Positions 11,449 through 23,128 of a DNA stretch of 64,000 bases are shown here, piece by piece (the first letter of the stretch is position 1; every line of letters starts with the position of its first letter). The notes beneath the pieces are model-generated. The model did no database searches and was not told where the DNA came from. It saw only the letters and a program-made list of their open reading frames with translations. A program made the position numbers and the translations under genes. Source of the DNA: Salticus scenicus (Eukaryota > Arthropoda > Arachnida > Araneae > Salticidae); contig OZ005660.1 in NCBI GenBank assembly GCA_963930645.1, positions 245,981,082 to 246,045,081 on the forward strand, in the 5' to 3' direction.

Positions 11449-14379
11449 CAGTAACCCCCCTCCAAAAAAAAAAACGCCCCCCCCCCACCTAATTTCGCCA
11501 TAAATTATCGTAGAAACATGCGGCTGGTACCTATCGATCTGTAATAACGTCTAGTTTTTAATGGTGTAGTTAGATTTTGCTTAAGGGGTTATCTACATAT
11601 TAAAACAGGCATAAAACTTCCTTTTTTCAACGACGACCCCTAATTTTGACCTCATATTCAGATTTCTGATATCAAGGCAGTTCGGAAAGCCTACGTATTT
11701 ATATACTTTAAATCAATTCTAAACAGAGTTACACGTGAAAATGTGTTAGGGGACCGTGTATGCATTTAGAAAATATAATTCGTGATCTACCACCCAATAT
11801 ACATTATTTATAAAATTTCACACGGGAAAAAAAGTTCAGATATGTTAGTTTTAAAATTAAAAAAAACGATTGTAATTCGCCGAACTTTCTATGTTAATTT
11901 ATGAATTAAAAGATTTTTATTGGTTTCTATTTATTAAACTTTGAATAGTTAAATATCACTTCACACGAAGAAAATTAAATAGGTTGAATCATATAAACCC
12001 TACAATGTTGAATTACAAAAATCTAGATACCAAGATAAAAGAATAATAGAAATAATGATAATAATATCAATAGCGGTGGAAAAAAGAAAATAAAAAGTGT
12101 TTAATAAAAAGAATTATCTACTTCTTGTTGGGTATATTTTTATTGTATAGAGTAAGCCCCGCATGAAAGTGTTACTATAAAGTTTTACATTTAATCTTAG
12201 GTGTACAAACCAACAATAGATAATATACAAAAATATAAATAACAACATTTAAACTAAAATCTGAGAAAGAATATTTAACATTTTCGCGACTGCTGACGTA
12301 GTTTCTCGTCATTTGGAAATCTGTAACTCCTCCAGTGGGCGTTTCATTCACAATCCGTGTTTTACGATATTTCTTAAGAATATTCCTTATATTCATATTT
12401 ATATAAACAAAGTAATATGAATACAAATACTTTCACTAGAAATAGTATAATTACTATGTATATTTATATGAAAATAAATATGGATATAGAAAAAACAGTT
12501 TCCTATTGCCTAGAACGAATATTCCCCGTTCTGCAGCCGTCTACTGTACTTGAATTCTTAATTTCAAATGTTTAAAATCTATATCTTTAAAAGTAATAAG
12601 ACATATTACATTGTTTTCCCATAATAAATGTGAATTTTACGCCGTGATTAGAATAATCGAAAATAAAAAAAAAATATTGCGCTTTGTTTCAATAATATAT
12701 TAAATGAAAAAAAAAATCTTCCACTGTTTGATTTTGTATTAAAAAACATTAAATAAAAATTTAATATTATGTTACGTCATGCGATAAAATTTGAATAACA
12801 CAAAGCTTGCAAACGTACAGTAAACAAATGCGAAAATATAATAACAAAATTAAAACAGAAAATTCTTTTGAAAAAATCTTATAAAAATTATTAAATGTTA
12901 ATTATAATAATTAAAAGGAAAAAATGCGTATTCCTCTTTCAAACGATAATCCTCGCCTTACCGCGTTTCCTAAATTATGATATTTAACTCTTGGTGTACG
13001 AACCCTGCAATATTCAAGCAAAAATAAGAGGGACAGCCGAGTTAAAATAGAATTTTAGCAGTGAGAAACTGGGAAAAGTTATGTAACATTTAAGAAGAAA
13101 GACTTGACATTTCAGGATCGGGTATATTCATAGCTGCCAATATTTTAATTTATTCCCGAGTACTTTTTGCTCCGCCTTTATTGCGCACCACTTTCTTTAT
13201 AGAAAAAGTTTCTTTAATACATAATTTCGATAAAATAAGACAAAATACTTTTAAAAAATAAGTGGCACGAATTAGAGGCGGGGCTAAAATTACTCCGGAA
13301 TAAATTAAATTATTGGCAGCTCTGTATATTTCTTTTTGCAATTGAAGCCACGCCTTTACATAATTTTCTAAAACTTTACATTATAGAACAATTTTTTTTT
13401 TACATATTTGCAATTAAATCATTTAAATTTTTTCTTCAGCATTCGATGTATTAAATGCCATTGACATTTATGCGTACCAGTGTTATACATAGAGTCAAAT
13501 ATGAATATGCGAACTAGTTTTTTAATATTGTTTCTGCAATATGGAGGCAGGGCTTCACTTTTTTATGGAATTCTTTCACACTCTCTTGTCTGCATTGCGA
13601 TAGTTTTATAAAAATTAGCCAATTTGTATGATAAACGTCGAAATGTTGCTTAGAAAGCAATTAGAATAACAGCAATATAAATTAAAATTGTTTTTCGTCA
13701 AAACATATACAGATATTTACTCACAGAAGAAAGAAATTATAACAGGTGTCGGCCCCCTAAAAACAGTAAAAAATGAAATATCACTGAAACTCATAAAATA
13801 ATGTTAGGAACGAGATGTAAATTTGGAAACCCATGTTTTTGACGATGCCCATTCATGCAAAAATTAACATAGGTCATAATTCATAATTTTATTAAATATG
13901 AAATTATTATTAATTATTTTCCTAATTCAAAAAATGTTTTTTTATCAAAAATATTCATGTAATGTTTGGGGTCACTTCATTTTATCGTATAAAAAAAAAC
14001 AGAATTTGGTTATCATAATTATTTTGGAAGATATGAATTAATGTTTGTCACATTCATTTAACATTAGCATCCTCATATTTTGACAGCTTATAAACTCTAC
14101 GAAAAATTGAGCAAAATATATAAACTATATACGATTTTCTGCGATGATTTGATCCAAAGAATTCAAATAAATTATAAAAAATGGGGGTTACCATTGAAAA
14201 AAATGAAATTGACGCCAGTTTTAATATGTAGACGAACCCTTAAGCAAAATATAACTGTACCATTATAAACTAGACGTTATTACAAATCGATTGGTACAAA
14301 TAACATGTTTCTACGACAAATTATGGCGAAATTAGGTGAGGTGGTGCCGTTTTTTTTTTTGGGGGGGGGGGGGTGACAG
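11449..14379. mobile_element. 2.9-kb TA-flanked inverted-repeat DNA element
   Basis: The left end reads CAGTAACCCCCCTCC and A/C runs, then CACCTAATTTCGCCATAAAT and GTAGAAACATG. The right end, reverse-complemented, reads CTGTCACCCCC, the same A/C junction, CACCTAATTTCGCCATAAT and GTAGAAACATG. It continues through an AATAACGTCTAGTTT block, giving imperfect inverted repeats of about 130 bp. TA lies at both outer edges (11447-11448 and 14380-14381), as for Tc1/mariner-type insertion. No transposase is recognisable inside, so it is non-autonomous or very old. It hosts the smaller MITE at 13129-13324. Confidence 0.75.
13129..13324. mobile_element. Nested 196-bp MITE
   Basis: The left end reads CATAGCTGCCAATATTTTAA, and the right end, reverse-complemented, reads CAGAGCTGCCAATAATTTAA. 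The inverted repeats continue to a TTTATTCC(C/G)GAGTA block, about 33 bp in all. TATATT flanks both sides (13123-13128 and 13325-13330), a likely short target duplication. The CAGAGCTGCCAA start is hAT-like, although the duplication seen is 6 rather than 8 bp. It lies inside the 11449-14379 element and so is younger than it. Confidence 0.75.
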
Positions 14380-14381
14380 TA

Positions 14382-15117
14382 CATTGAGAAAGCTTGAATT
14401 TTGACCGACATTTCATCATTTATGAAAGATAGGTAAAAAGAAGTTAAACAATAATTATATGAGTGTGAAGTATTAAGGAATTAGATTTCTACTTCTTTAT
14501 AGATTCTAGAAACTAATAAAGTAAATTTAAAAAGAGTATTGACAATCGTGTTGCAATTTGTAAATGGAGAAAGATTGGGAAACAAAAAAGTCCCGCAGAG
14601 AATTTGACTGCCGCTAGCTGGCTGAAGTTAACAAGAGATTCGGGGGTGGGGATAACTGCATGAATAAGAAATATTGAAAGGCATTACTTCTTTACTTGTT
14701 CTGGAATCTCATAAAGCAAGATATAAGAGAATACTAACATTTATACTATGGATGGATAAAGGTTATAAATGAAAACCTGTCATACAACATTTGATCGACA
14801 ATTGTTTTTTTCGACGTATTGTTTTTTTATTTAAGCGAAAGATAATAATTAAAAAATGAAACCTGGAATATTAACTTAAACATCGGAAAACATTCGTAAA
14901 AAAAAAAAAAAAAAAAACAGAAACCTCGCCCCATCTTTTTACGAAATGCAAAATAAATAGTCTAAAATTAACGTTTTTAAATCTGATTTTAAGAAATTAG
15001 TAGAAAAATGGGAAAAATACACATTTAAACGTAAAAACGGGAGATACGGCTTGAAAAATCTTCCGTGAAAAATGGGAGTTGGCTACGACTTCTAGAAAAT
15101 ATAAAGAGGAATATTTA
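14382..15117. other. No recognisable feature
   Basis: AT-rich unique sequence with a poly-A run at about 14900-14916. I see no frame, repeat or RNA structure worth calling. Confidence 0.4.
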
Positions 15118-15439
15118 GGCAGGGATTGCGGTGCCTCGTTCTTAAGTCTTATCTTAAATGTTACGAACTTTCGTAGATGGGCGTGGTTAAGAACGATCTT
15201 AACGGTGCCTCAAGCGTAAGTCCTCCGCGTGTCCTCGTAAGAAAAAGCCAACCATTTAATGGGAGACGCAGAGCGAGCTATGTTGTGATTGCGCGCGCAT
15301 CCAGTTACGATTCGACTTAAGATAGCTCTGAGGTTGTCGTAAGATAGTGAAGCACTGCAATACGACTTGCGTTTTGTTTACATCTTAAGACAGAGTTTGT
15401 GCGTAAGATAGTGCTGAGCGAGGCACCGCAATCCCAGCC
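15118..15439 (+). mobile_element. GGCTGGGATTGCGG MITE, copy 1
   Basis: The terminal inverted repeats read GGCAGGGATTGCGGTGCCTC on the left and GGCTGGGATTGCGGTGCCTC (reverse complement) on the right. The interior has a second layer of inverted words such as TCTTAAG and CTTAAGA. It is far richer in G and C than its flanks. A second copy of almost the same length lies at 43789-44120 in the opposite orientation. No coding capacity. It lies just beyond the 3' end of the minus-strand zinc-finger pseudogene. Confidence 0.85.
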
Positions 15440-17704
15440 CCAGAATTTTACCAACATCTACCGATACTATTTCACACACAGAAACAATGTGTTGATGTAA
15501 CATAAAGCATTTTTCCGAGATAATTCATTCAAGTACATTCAATACACATGGCTTTTTTCTGTGCGTAAATACGTAAATGGTTTTTGAGGTATTTCTTTTG
15601 AGAAAACGAACAGAGCAAATTTCACACACATATAGCTTTTTTCTGGAGTGAATACGTATAAATCTATTTAGATTTTCCGTTTGATCCAGAAAAATCTTCC
15701 GAATACACTTCGCTTTCCTCTTGTTTGAGTTCGTAGATGTTCATTCAAAGTTTCCCTTATGGAAAACTTTCAAGAACATATGGAACACTTTCAAGAACAT
15801 TTTTAATAATATAAATACGGTTTTTCTTCTGTGTGAAAGCATAGATGTGTACTTAGATGCCTCAATTTAGAAACACGTAATAGCTTTTCACTTATGTGAA
15901 TGCGTACGTGCATATCTAAAACTACTTTATCCGAAACACTTAGAACGGATTTCACAAAAGTATGGTTTTTCGCCTATGTGAATTCATAAATGTTTATTCA
16001 GAGTCTTCCAGCTTTAGAGAAAACTTTTTAGGACATATTTTACAATTTTTTTTCTTTGTATGAATGCGTAAATGTGTATTCGAATTGCGCTTGAAGAAAA
16101 CCTTCAAGTACAAATTTGAAATATATGGCTTTTCATCTCTATGGATGCGTGAATATCAATGTAATTTCTCTATTTGGGAGAATCTTTTAGAACATATTAC
16201 TTAGATATAGCTTTTCGCCTGCGTGAGTCTATGAATGCACATATAATGCAGTTTTCTCGATGAATTTTTTCGAACATATTTCACACATATAAGGGTTTTC
16301 TTTTGTGTCAATGTTTAGATGTCCCTTTCTAGAAAAACCTCTGTAACAGATTCTAGCTTGATTTATTTTTTTGAATGAATGCGTAAATATGCATTTACAG
16401 CGCGCCTTCCTGAAAATTTTTTAGAACACATTTCACAGACATGTGGCTTTCCTTCTGGTGTGAATGCGTAAATATTTATTAAGAGCAATCTTGTCAAAGA
16501 ACTCTACAACGAATTTCACACACATATAGCATTTCGCCTGTAAGAGTGCGTAAATATGCATGTAGATTACTTTTTTGAGAGTATTCTTTAAAACAAATTT
16601 GACACACATATGGCTTTTGTCCCATGTGAATGCGTAATTAGATCAGAGGATATATTTCAATCACATATGGCTTTCTCCTGTGTGAATTCGTAAATGCCTA
16701 TTTAGATAATTTTTGTGAGAGAATTCTTCAGAACATATTTCACACACATATGGTATTTAAACTGTATGAGAGAGTAAATGATCATTTAGGCTATCTTTAC
16801 GAGAGAATTTTTTAGAACATATTTCACACACATGCGGCTTTTCTCCTGTGTGAATCCGTAAATGCGTATTTAGATAACCTTTATTGGAGAAGTCTTTAGA
16901 ACATATTTGACACACATACGGCTTTTCTCCTGTGTGAATCCGTAAATGCGTATTTAGATATTTTTTGTCAGAGAATTCTTTAGAACATATTTCACACACA
17001 TATGGCTTTTCTTTTGTGTGAATACGTAAATGGATATTTAGATGACCTCTCTGGGAGAAGTCTTTAGAACATATTTGACACACATAAGGCTTTTCTCCTG
17101 TGTGAATTCGTAAATGCGTATTTAGATGACTTTTGTGAGAGAATCCTTTAGAACATATTTCACACATATAATATGGCTTTTTTCCCGTGTGAATTCGTAA
17201 ATGTGTATTTAGATTACTTTGGTCAGAGAATCCTTTAGAACATATTTCACACACATATGGCTTTTCTTTTGTGTGAATACGTAAATGGATATTTAGATGA
17301 CCTTTCCGAGAGAATCCTTTAGAACACGTTTCACACACATATGGCATTTCACCTGTATGAGAGAGTGAATGATCGTTTAGACTATCTTTATGAGAGAATC
17401 CTTTAGAACATACTTTACACACATATGGCTTTTCTTCGGTGTGAATGCGTAAATGTTTAATTAGATTACCTTTCTTAGAGAATCTTTTAGAACATATTTC
17501 ACATGCGTATGGTTTTTCTCCTGTGTGAATGCGTATATGTGTATTTAGAGCACTCGTGTGAGAGAATTGTTTTGAACATATTTGACATATATATGACATT
17601 TTGCCTGTATGAGTGCGTTAATGTGTACTGAGATTACTTTTCTGAAAGAATTTCTTAGAACATGTTTCATACTCTTATGGCTTTTCTACTGTGTGAATGC
17701 GTAA
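15440..17704 (-). pseudogene. C2H2 zinc-finger pseudogene, main (3') block
   Basis: Read on the minus strand, this stretch is a continuous run of C2H2 finger units of about 84 bp: CxxC, FS, an L-x-x-H-x-R-I/T-H-T core and TGEKPY linkers. The best-preserved part (16757-17599) is listed separately. Downstream of it (16756 to about 15500) further fingers are recognisable but broken by frameshifts and stops, and upstream (17600-17704) one more finger is decayed. The block ends abruptly at 17704, where an 11.5-kb element begins. The missing 5' part resumes at 29182. Arrays like this bind DNA in the nucleus; this copy is a relic. Confidence 0.85.
16757..17599 (-). CDS. Open segment of zinc-finger pseudogene, ten C2H2 fingers
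   Basis: The 280-residue frame is ten tandem C2H2 fingers with TGEKPY/TKEKPY/TEEKPY linkers and a recurring CEICSKxFS knuckle. Every Cys and His of the ten fingers appears present. The sixth finger has an extra residue in its linker (KKPYYMC). The first Met is not a real start: the frame continues upstream as a normal linker until a TAA replaces the Leu codon of the H-L-R finger tip. At the other end GAA in the linker has become TAA, and an in-frame finger follows it. So two point stops isolate a once longer array. No KRAB, ZAD or BTB domain is visible. Expression is unknown. Confidence 0.75.
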   Translation of the reverse strand: MSYICQICSKQFSHTSALNTHIRIHTGEKPYACEICSKRFSKKGNLIKHLRIHTEEKPYVCKVCSKGFSHKDSLNDHSLSHTGEMPYVCETCSKGFSRKGHLNIHLRIHTKEKPYVCEICSKGFSDQSNLNTHLRIHTGKKPYYMCEICSKGFSHKSHLNTHLRIHTGEKPYVCQICSKDFSQRGHLNIHLRIHTKEKPYVCEICSKEFSDKKYLNTHLRIHTGEKPYVCQICSKDFSNKGYLNTHLRIHTGEKPHVCEICSKKFSRKDSLNDHLLSHTV

Positions 17705-17799
17705 GGTTGAGTTCACGATACACAGCCTGGGTTAGCACGGGCTTGCCCATGTTAACCCACACCGTTCACAGACGGCATCACGTGATCATTTGCGGGTTA

Positions 17800-17960
17800 C
17801 CCATGCGTGCCCAAGGCGTTCACAGCTGGTAAAGGGGAAGCCCGGGCTTTGCACACTTAACCCAGAAAAATTTTGTGGGTAAAATGGTCACGTGCATGTT
17901 ATGGTCACGTGCATGGGTACGTGCAATGGTCACGTGCATGGGTAAAGTGCATGTTGTTTG
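17800..17960 (+). repeat. Subterminal TGGTCACGTGCATG repeats
   Basis: TGGTCACGTGCATG occurs three times between 17886 and 17941, with related GTGCATG words around it, just inside the left end of the 11.5-kb element. Short repeated subterminal words are often transposase binding sites in DNA transposons. The palindromic CACGTG core is also an E-box, so a host-factor role is possible. Confidence 0.55.
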
Positions 17961-19320
17961 TCAACATCGTAATATCTGATGAGAATTACGATTTTTATTC
18001 TTTGTATTAGAATGTTATACTTCACTTATATTAAGTTATTTTTTCTTACCAATTTTATCCCTTGAAAATTTATAATCTAGATTTCATTTATATGAACTGT
18101 GCGTTAAATAATGATGAGCAGTTTGAGTTATTATTTCAAATCAATATTTGTTTCTTTTTTTTATACATTTTCACAAATTATTTTGATGATACAGGTATGA
18201 AACTTTTCAGGGGCTACCTCTGTATTCAGGGTTTTTGAAAAAATTGCTATCCTTGAACTTCATGTTGAATTATTGTTATATTTTAGAGATTTCTCATTTC
18301 GGATATTTCATTTACCTTGTAATGTATTAAGAATCCTCTAAATATCACTTATGATAAGTACTAATACTTTTAATAATAGCCGTATGATAACATTAAGTCT
18401 GCCATTGCCTTTCATTCTACATTCATGTAGCAGTTTTAGGAGGGTTTTGCATATCAAATAGTTTCACCCGCTGACTCCATTACAAATGGTTTAGATTGAT
18501 TACATAAATATTTTTTCATTTTTATGCTATTAAATTCATTTGATTTTAATCAGGGTTAATTACTCAATCTTAGCAGTTTTAGTTTTCTTCTGTTCCATTG
18601 TTTGTACTAATCTAAAAGATTTTGTAAAGTTGAAACATACTTATAAATGTTTACAATTTTCACTATATTTTGATAAAAAGTATTATTAATATATATTTAA
18701 GTCAAATACAAAGAAATGCTGATAAGTCATTTGATGTCAGCAATTATATTTTTCCTGAACATATTTCATTAAATTTATTTGTGTTAAGTGAAACTGTATT
18801 CAATGTGCTTGTTATTATTCAATACTGCAATGATTTTAAATTTTTAAATGATATCTCTTTATATTTTAAAATAAATCGGCATATCACATGTCATTTTTTG
18901 AAGGTAATTTTAAAGCTTTGCAGCATTGAGTAATATTTTACACAAGGTTGTTATAGACTAAATCACTAAATGTCAAAGTTGTTTCTTAGCATATTTATGC
19001 TTAATTGTATGGTAACCTCTCGATAAAGAAAGTCATTTTCACTTTAGTAGAAAGAAGGCAGGGTTGGCTTGATTTTATCAGACCCAATAAAACCCAAGTG
19101 TGTCTTTTCTAAGTCCTTATTTAAAATTCCACTTTTATCTAACTTATAATAAACATATAAATATAAAACAAATATTAGGTACATTAATAGAACATGAACA
19201 AAGAATTTTCATAAATATTGGAGGTTCTCAAACTGCTCTGTAGGGGAAAAAAATCTCCCATGGAAAAAAATTATAATTATCTTATTAAAACATAATAAAA
19301 AATTATCTATACAAAAGCAA
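17961..19320. other. Interior of the 11.5-kb element, no gene seen
   Basis: AT-rich sequence with no recognisable domain. The short plus-strand frame at 18670-18933 is AT-rich, lacks a credible start context and matches nothing I know. Confidence 0.4.
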
Positions 19321-19321
19321 G

Positions 19322-19978
19322 AAAAACTAGTATGTTGTGGCCACCACATGACTTTCTTGTATATTTTCATATACAAATTCACCCAGTAAAAATAATTTAT
19401 TAAAATTATTATTTAAAAAAATTATCTTCCATGATAATTCAGATGATTTCCATATTATAAAAGAAGTATAACACAAAATATCAAAAAAATGTCGAATTTA
19501 TTCTCAATATTACATTAAAAAAATTTTTTTTGGTTAAAAATAAAAAATTATAACTTTATTTTAAATTATCGCAGATCGATGGTTCAACCATTCGTTTTAA
19601 AGGTATTGGCGAGCTCTTTTGAAAGATACCCATCATGAAAATTTACTCTCCTTGAAGGGGGATTTCCCCCCCCCCAGGAGAGGAAGCGAAGCTCCTACAT
19701 ACACAATTTTTTTTTTTTTTTCAATTTTTACCAAAAGTTGATAGGCACTAATTTATGTCCATGTATAACTACATACCAATTTGTATGAAATTCTGTGCAG
19801 TAGTACCTGAGATACAGTCACCACAAAATTCTGTCACACACACAGACAGACATTTTCTAAAAAGGGTCAAATCATGTTCTACAGCTCTCAAAACATGTAA
19901 ATCCATCAAAAACCCGAAGTTGAAAATTTTTACGAATCCAATACTTTCTTCTATTGAATATAGAAGAAAGTAAAAAGT
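19322..19978 (+). repeat. Interspersed repeat family, copy 2
   Basis: It begins CTAGTATGTTGTGGCCACCA and runs in the same block order as 5322-6065. Its end is better kept: TACTTTCTTCTATTGAATA followed by TAGAAGAAAGTA, an inverted repeat with a stem of about 11 bp. The C-run at 19668-19677 and GAAGCTCCTACATACACA also match the other copy. No protein is encoded. Confidence 0.65.
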
Positions 19979-20339
19979 TGTTTGTTAATATAAAGAAAAT
20001 TGTAAGACTCGGGGAATATAAAAAATAAATATAATTTTTAAAAAAGTCTGAAAACTGTTGTGCAACACTGTTAAGTAACGTAGAGGGGCAATAATTAAAA
20101 ATATTTTATGAGAATTTATTGACTGAAAAATTTAATAAAGCAACACTAAATAATTATTAAAATCCAATTTTTTGTTGTAAAGGGCACATAAACAGAATTT
20201 TTAGAATATTTAAAGAACAATTATTTAATTAAAAAAAATTTCTTTATAACTTAATCATAATAAGACTTTAGAAATTTTGATTTTGATGTATATATTTTTT
20301 TAATTATCTTATGAACTAGCCGCCTTCGGCCGCCTACGA

Positions 20340-20770
20340 TCCTTGAAAAATCATCCGACTTTACGACTCCTGCTCAGTGGCACCTTTTCCCCATTTTAGG
20401 TCCTACAACAGCTTATTGATATATAGTGAAAATAGCTTTATTAAAAAAATTAATCTCAGTAAATTCCTGCTCAGTAGCGCCTGTGGCACCCTTTTCCCAT
20501 TTTAATATCTGAAACAGCCTGTTCGCTCATCGTGTTATGATCTTTGAAATTTCTGACTTTAGCAATGTCCCGCTTGAAGGTGCCTTATCTCCATTTTAGA
20601 ACTTACAACAGCTTCCTCACTCATACTGCAAATAGCTTTGAAAATTTTAACTGTAGCAAATTTTCGCTCTGTGGCAACTAAGGCACCGCTTTACGTTTCA
20701 TGATTTGAAACAGCCTGTTTGCTCACCATGTAAAGGACCTTTGAAAATTGTGATTGTGGCAAATCCGCAA
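20340..20770 (+). repeat. ~100-bp tandem array, four alternating units
   Basis: CAACAGCTT or AAACAGCCTG recurs near 20407, 20510, 20606 and 20708. Each is preceded by a TGGCACC-TTT-CCCATTTTA block and followed by a TTTGAAAAT block. As in the 2401 array the units alternate: CTACAACAGCTT, then CTGAAACAGCCTG, then TTACAACAGCTT, then TTGAAACAGCCTG. The array begins with a GCCGCCTTCGGCCG hairpin (about 20329). Confidence 0.65.
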
Positions 20771-21772
20771 CCTGGTTGGGCCTACAGTCTCCCAATCTTC
20801 TCCCTGTCTGTAAGTAATTCACTCATAATCGGAATTTGAGATATTGAATTATTAAAATGTCAAACCGTCCTCTGGCGACAAAGATTTGAAATATATTACA
20901 TTTCAATTACAATGACTTTTAAAATGATATTTTACCTATGAAATTATCTTAATTAGAAGCTGAGATACAAAGGTAATATAAGCATTGTTATAAAAAAATT
21001 GTGTCTGATTTTTCTCTGAAACTTGCATCTGCGGGCTAAATAGTGTTAAATATCCTTAATACAAAATGTGAGTGGAGTATCGCAATTCGAAAGCCTGCAT
21101 CATAATTAGAATTAGAGATATTGTAATAAAGGTGGTCTGGCTTGTGAGTCCTTCTATACAAACTAATTTAATTTATGCTACATATTAGTTTTAACAGAAA
21201 TCATCTTACGATTTCTCTGAAAACTAACTAACATATATGTTTAATGGAATTCTAAAAATACATATATATGGATATGAAAACATGTACAAACTGACCAAAA
21301 CCAAACTGATAAATACTTTTAAAATTCGTTAAAAATAACTAAATTATCCTCTAATCTATTCTTAAGATATTAAGAATAAACTATTTACACATCAAAATTT
21401 GAATTTTTTTTCCTCCTTGAATATACATTAAAAAACAAGTCCTTCTGGTTCAATTGGAAGAATAGTTTTCTTTTTTTGGAATTGGTCACTATTTTTAAAG
21501 AAGGTGGTGATTAAACTTGATTAATGAACTCAGTTAAGATATATGTATGAGCTCGGCAAGGTCAATGAGTGTAACCTGGAATTGAACGTGGCACTTCTTG
21601 TCTACCAGAGAGAAGACTCTCTCCACTTAGAAGTGTTTTTGTAGAAGTATTTGTTCAAGTATGTTAATATAATAAGAAAAAAAAAATCATTGCTAAAATG
21701 CTTTTAAAATTCGAATAAACTAATAATAGTTAACAATTAGGAAATATATATTTATGTATATACAGGGCCTGA

Positions 21773-22191
21773 TTACCCAAAAGGCTCGGGAAGCACAAGC
21801 TTCCCCTCTAAAATTTAAGAGGTGGCCCCAAAATGACTAAAAACAGGGTCTTGAATTTTCTGTTTTATATTTTCATACTGAGACTGAATTTTTCTGAGAA
21901 AATTCACCTAAAGCAAGATAAAATACTCACTATTTCGGGAAAAATATATTATTTAACCTCAAAAAATCTGAATGTTCTTAATTAATAATTTATACATTTT
22001 TAATGTTGTGTGTAGAAACCACCCAGATATATGAAAGAAAAAAATAATGATAACTATAAACACACACTAATTTTTTTTCTATAGCATTTTTACATTACAA
22101 TATGTAACAGGAAAAGAAGATTTTCTGAAATGAAAGAGGGCCCCGAAATGATACTGAGCTTCCCCTAGCTTCAAAGCTTAATCGGGCCCTG
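21773..22191 (+). mobile_element. hAT-type MITE, CAGGGCCYGATTA family, copy 1
   Basis: The left end is CAGGGCCTGATTACCCAAAA, and the right end, reverse-complemented, is CAGGGCCCGATTAAGCTTTG. Both sides carry a perfect 8-bp duplication, TGTATATA (21765-21772 and 22192-22199). At 419 bp with no frame it is non-autonomous. A second copy with its own perfect 8-bp duplication lies at 48470-48774. It is inside the 11.5-kb Harbinger-like element. Confidence 0.9.
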
Positions 22192-22233
22192 TGTATATAG
22201 ATGAATAATGTAAATATGAATAGTTAAAATTAT

Positions 22234-22397
22234 CCTGAACTCAAAGCTGGCAGACATGAGGTACCGGGTTCAAACCCAGGTTGGCCTAGTCGTTCTACGT
22301 TTTAATGGTTTTCTCCATAACTTTCATAAATACGGACTAGGATCCCTTAAAAAGACCTACATGTAATGCCCTCCCTCTCAGGTCTAGGACCCTTTAT
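22234..22397 (+). repeat. tRNA-derived SINE, truncated older copy
   Basis: The sequence from CTCAAAGCTGG through GGTACCGGGTTCAAACCCAG (a B-box) to TCAGGTCTAGGACCC follows the SINE at 26408-26643 block by block, with many substitutions. The 5' part with the A-box is missing. This is the same family and an older insertion. Confidence 0.8.
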
Positions 22398-22835
22398 AGC
22401 TTTAGCATAGGAGCTCCCTGACGGCTAGAACCCGACAAAATAATTTTCATTAATCCGAAACTCGATAAATTTTTTTCATTGACCCGAACCCGCAATAAAG
22501 TTTTTTTGCACCCCGTACCTGACCCAAAACCCGAAAACTGAATTAACATTACTAATTCATCTAAAAATCATGTAAATCTTTTTAAAATTATAAAATAAGG
22601 TAAATTTTCACTGTCACACGTTGGTAAATTATTTTAAAAAGAATTTAAAATGTTATTACTAATTATACGTATTAAGTTAAAAAATTAAAATTCTGAAAAA
22701 CGGATTAATAATAATTTTTAACCATTTATGCAAGTTGTAAATTTCAAGAGTTCAAAATTATGCTTCAAGTTAGGTAAATGTTAGTAGTTTATTGTTTGTT
22801 TAATGCTTATATTCTAAAAAAAAAGAAAAGAAATA

Positions 22836-23128
22836 AAGTTGGTTGTGTTACGTCGCACTAGTGCTGCACAATTGGCGACGGTCTGGAACTCATCCCTAGA
22901 GGTGGTCCAGAGACATGTCATCACAATTTTTCATCCTCCACGGAAGGGATGGCTCTCCCACTTTGGTGACCCCCCAGAGGTATAATTTTTTATGGGAACA
23001 TGGAGGAAATTGCGGCCACGACAGATTTTACATGCACCAGCCATCATTAGTGTTCACGACGGTCTTTGACCAGCTCGAGTACCGAACCCCAATCTTCCAA
23101 TTACGAGCTCGGCACTCTACTGACTAGG
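22836..23128 (-). repeat. tRNA-derived SINE of a second family
   Basis: On the minus strand it opens with a tRNA-like head (GCCTAGTCAGTAGAGTGCCG as A-box, GGGGTTCGGTACTCG near the B-box). A ~220-bp body follows that ends GCACTAGTGCGACGTAACAC. The body is shared with a 5'-truncated copy at 49133-49245. The flanks are A/G-rich on both sides, so the target duplication cannot be set exactly. It should not be read as a tRNA gene because the acceptor stem does not close and the body continues. Confidence 0.75.

Noticed and set aside
16757..17599. Functional zinc-finger transcription factor
   Set aside because: The frame starts and ends at point stops within the finger repeat, the Met is in a linker, and the gene's 5' part lies beyond an 11.5-kb insertion.
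18670..18933. Small host gene inside the 11.5-kb element
   Set aside because: AT-rich frame with no start context, no domain and no splice sites; length is within chance for this composition.
22915..23127. 70-residue plus-strand frame
   Set aside because: It lies entirely within a SINE, antisense to the tRNA-like head.
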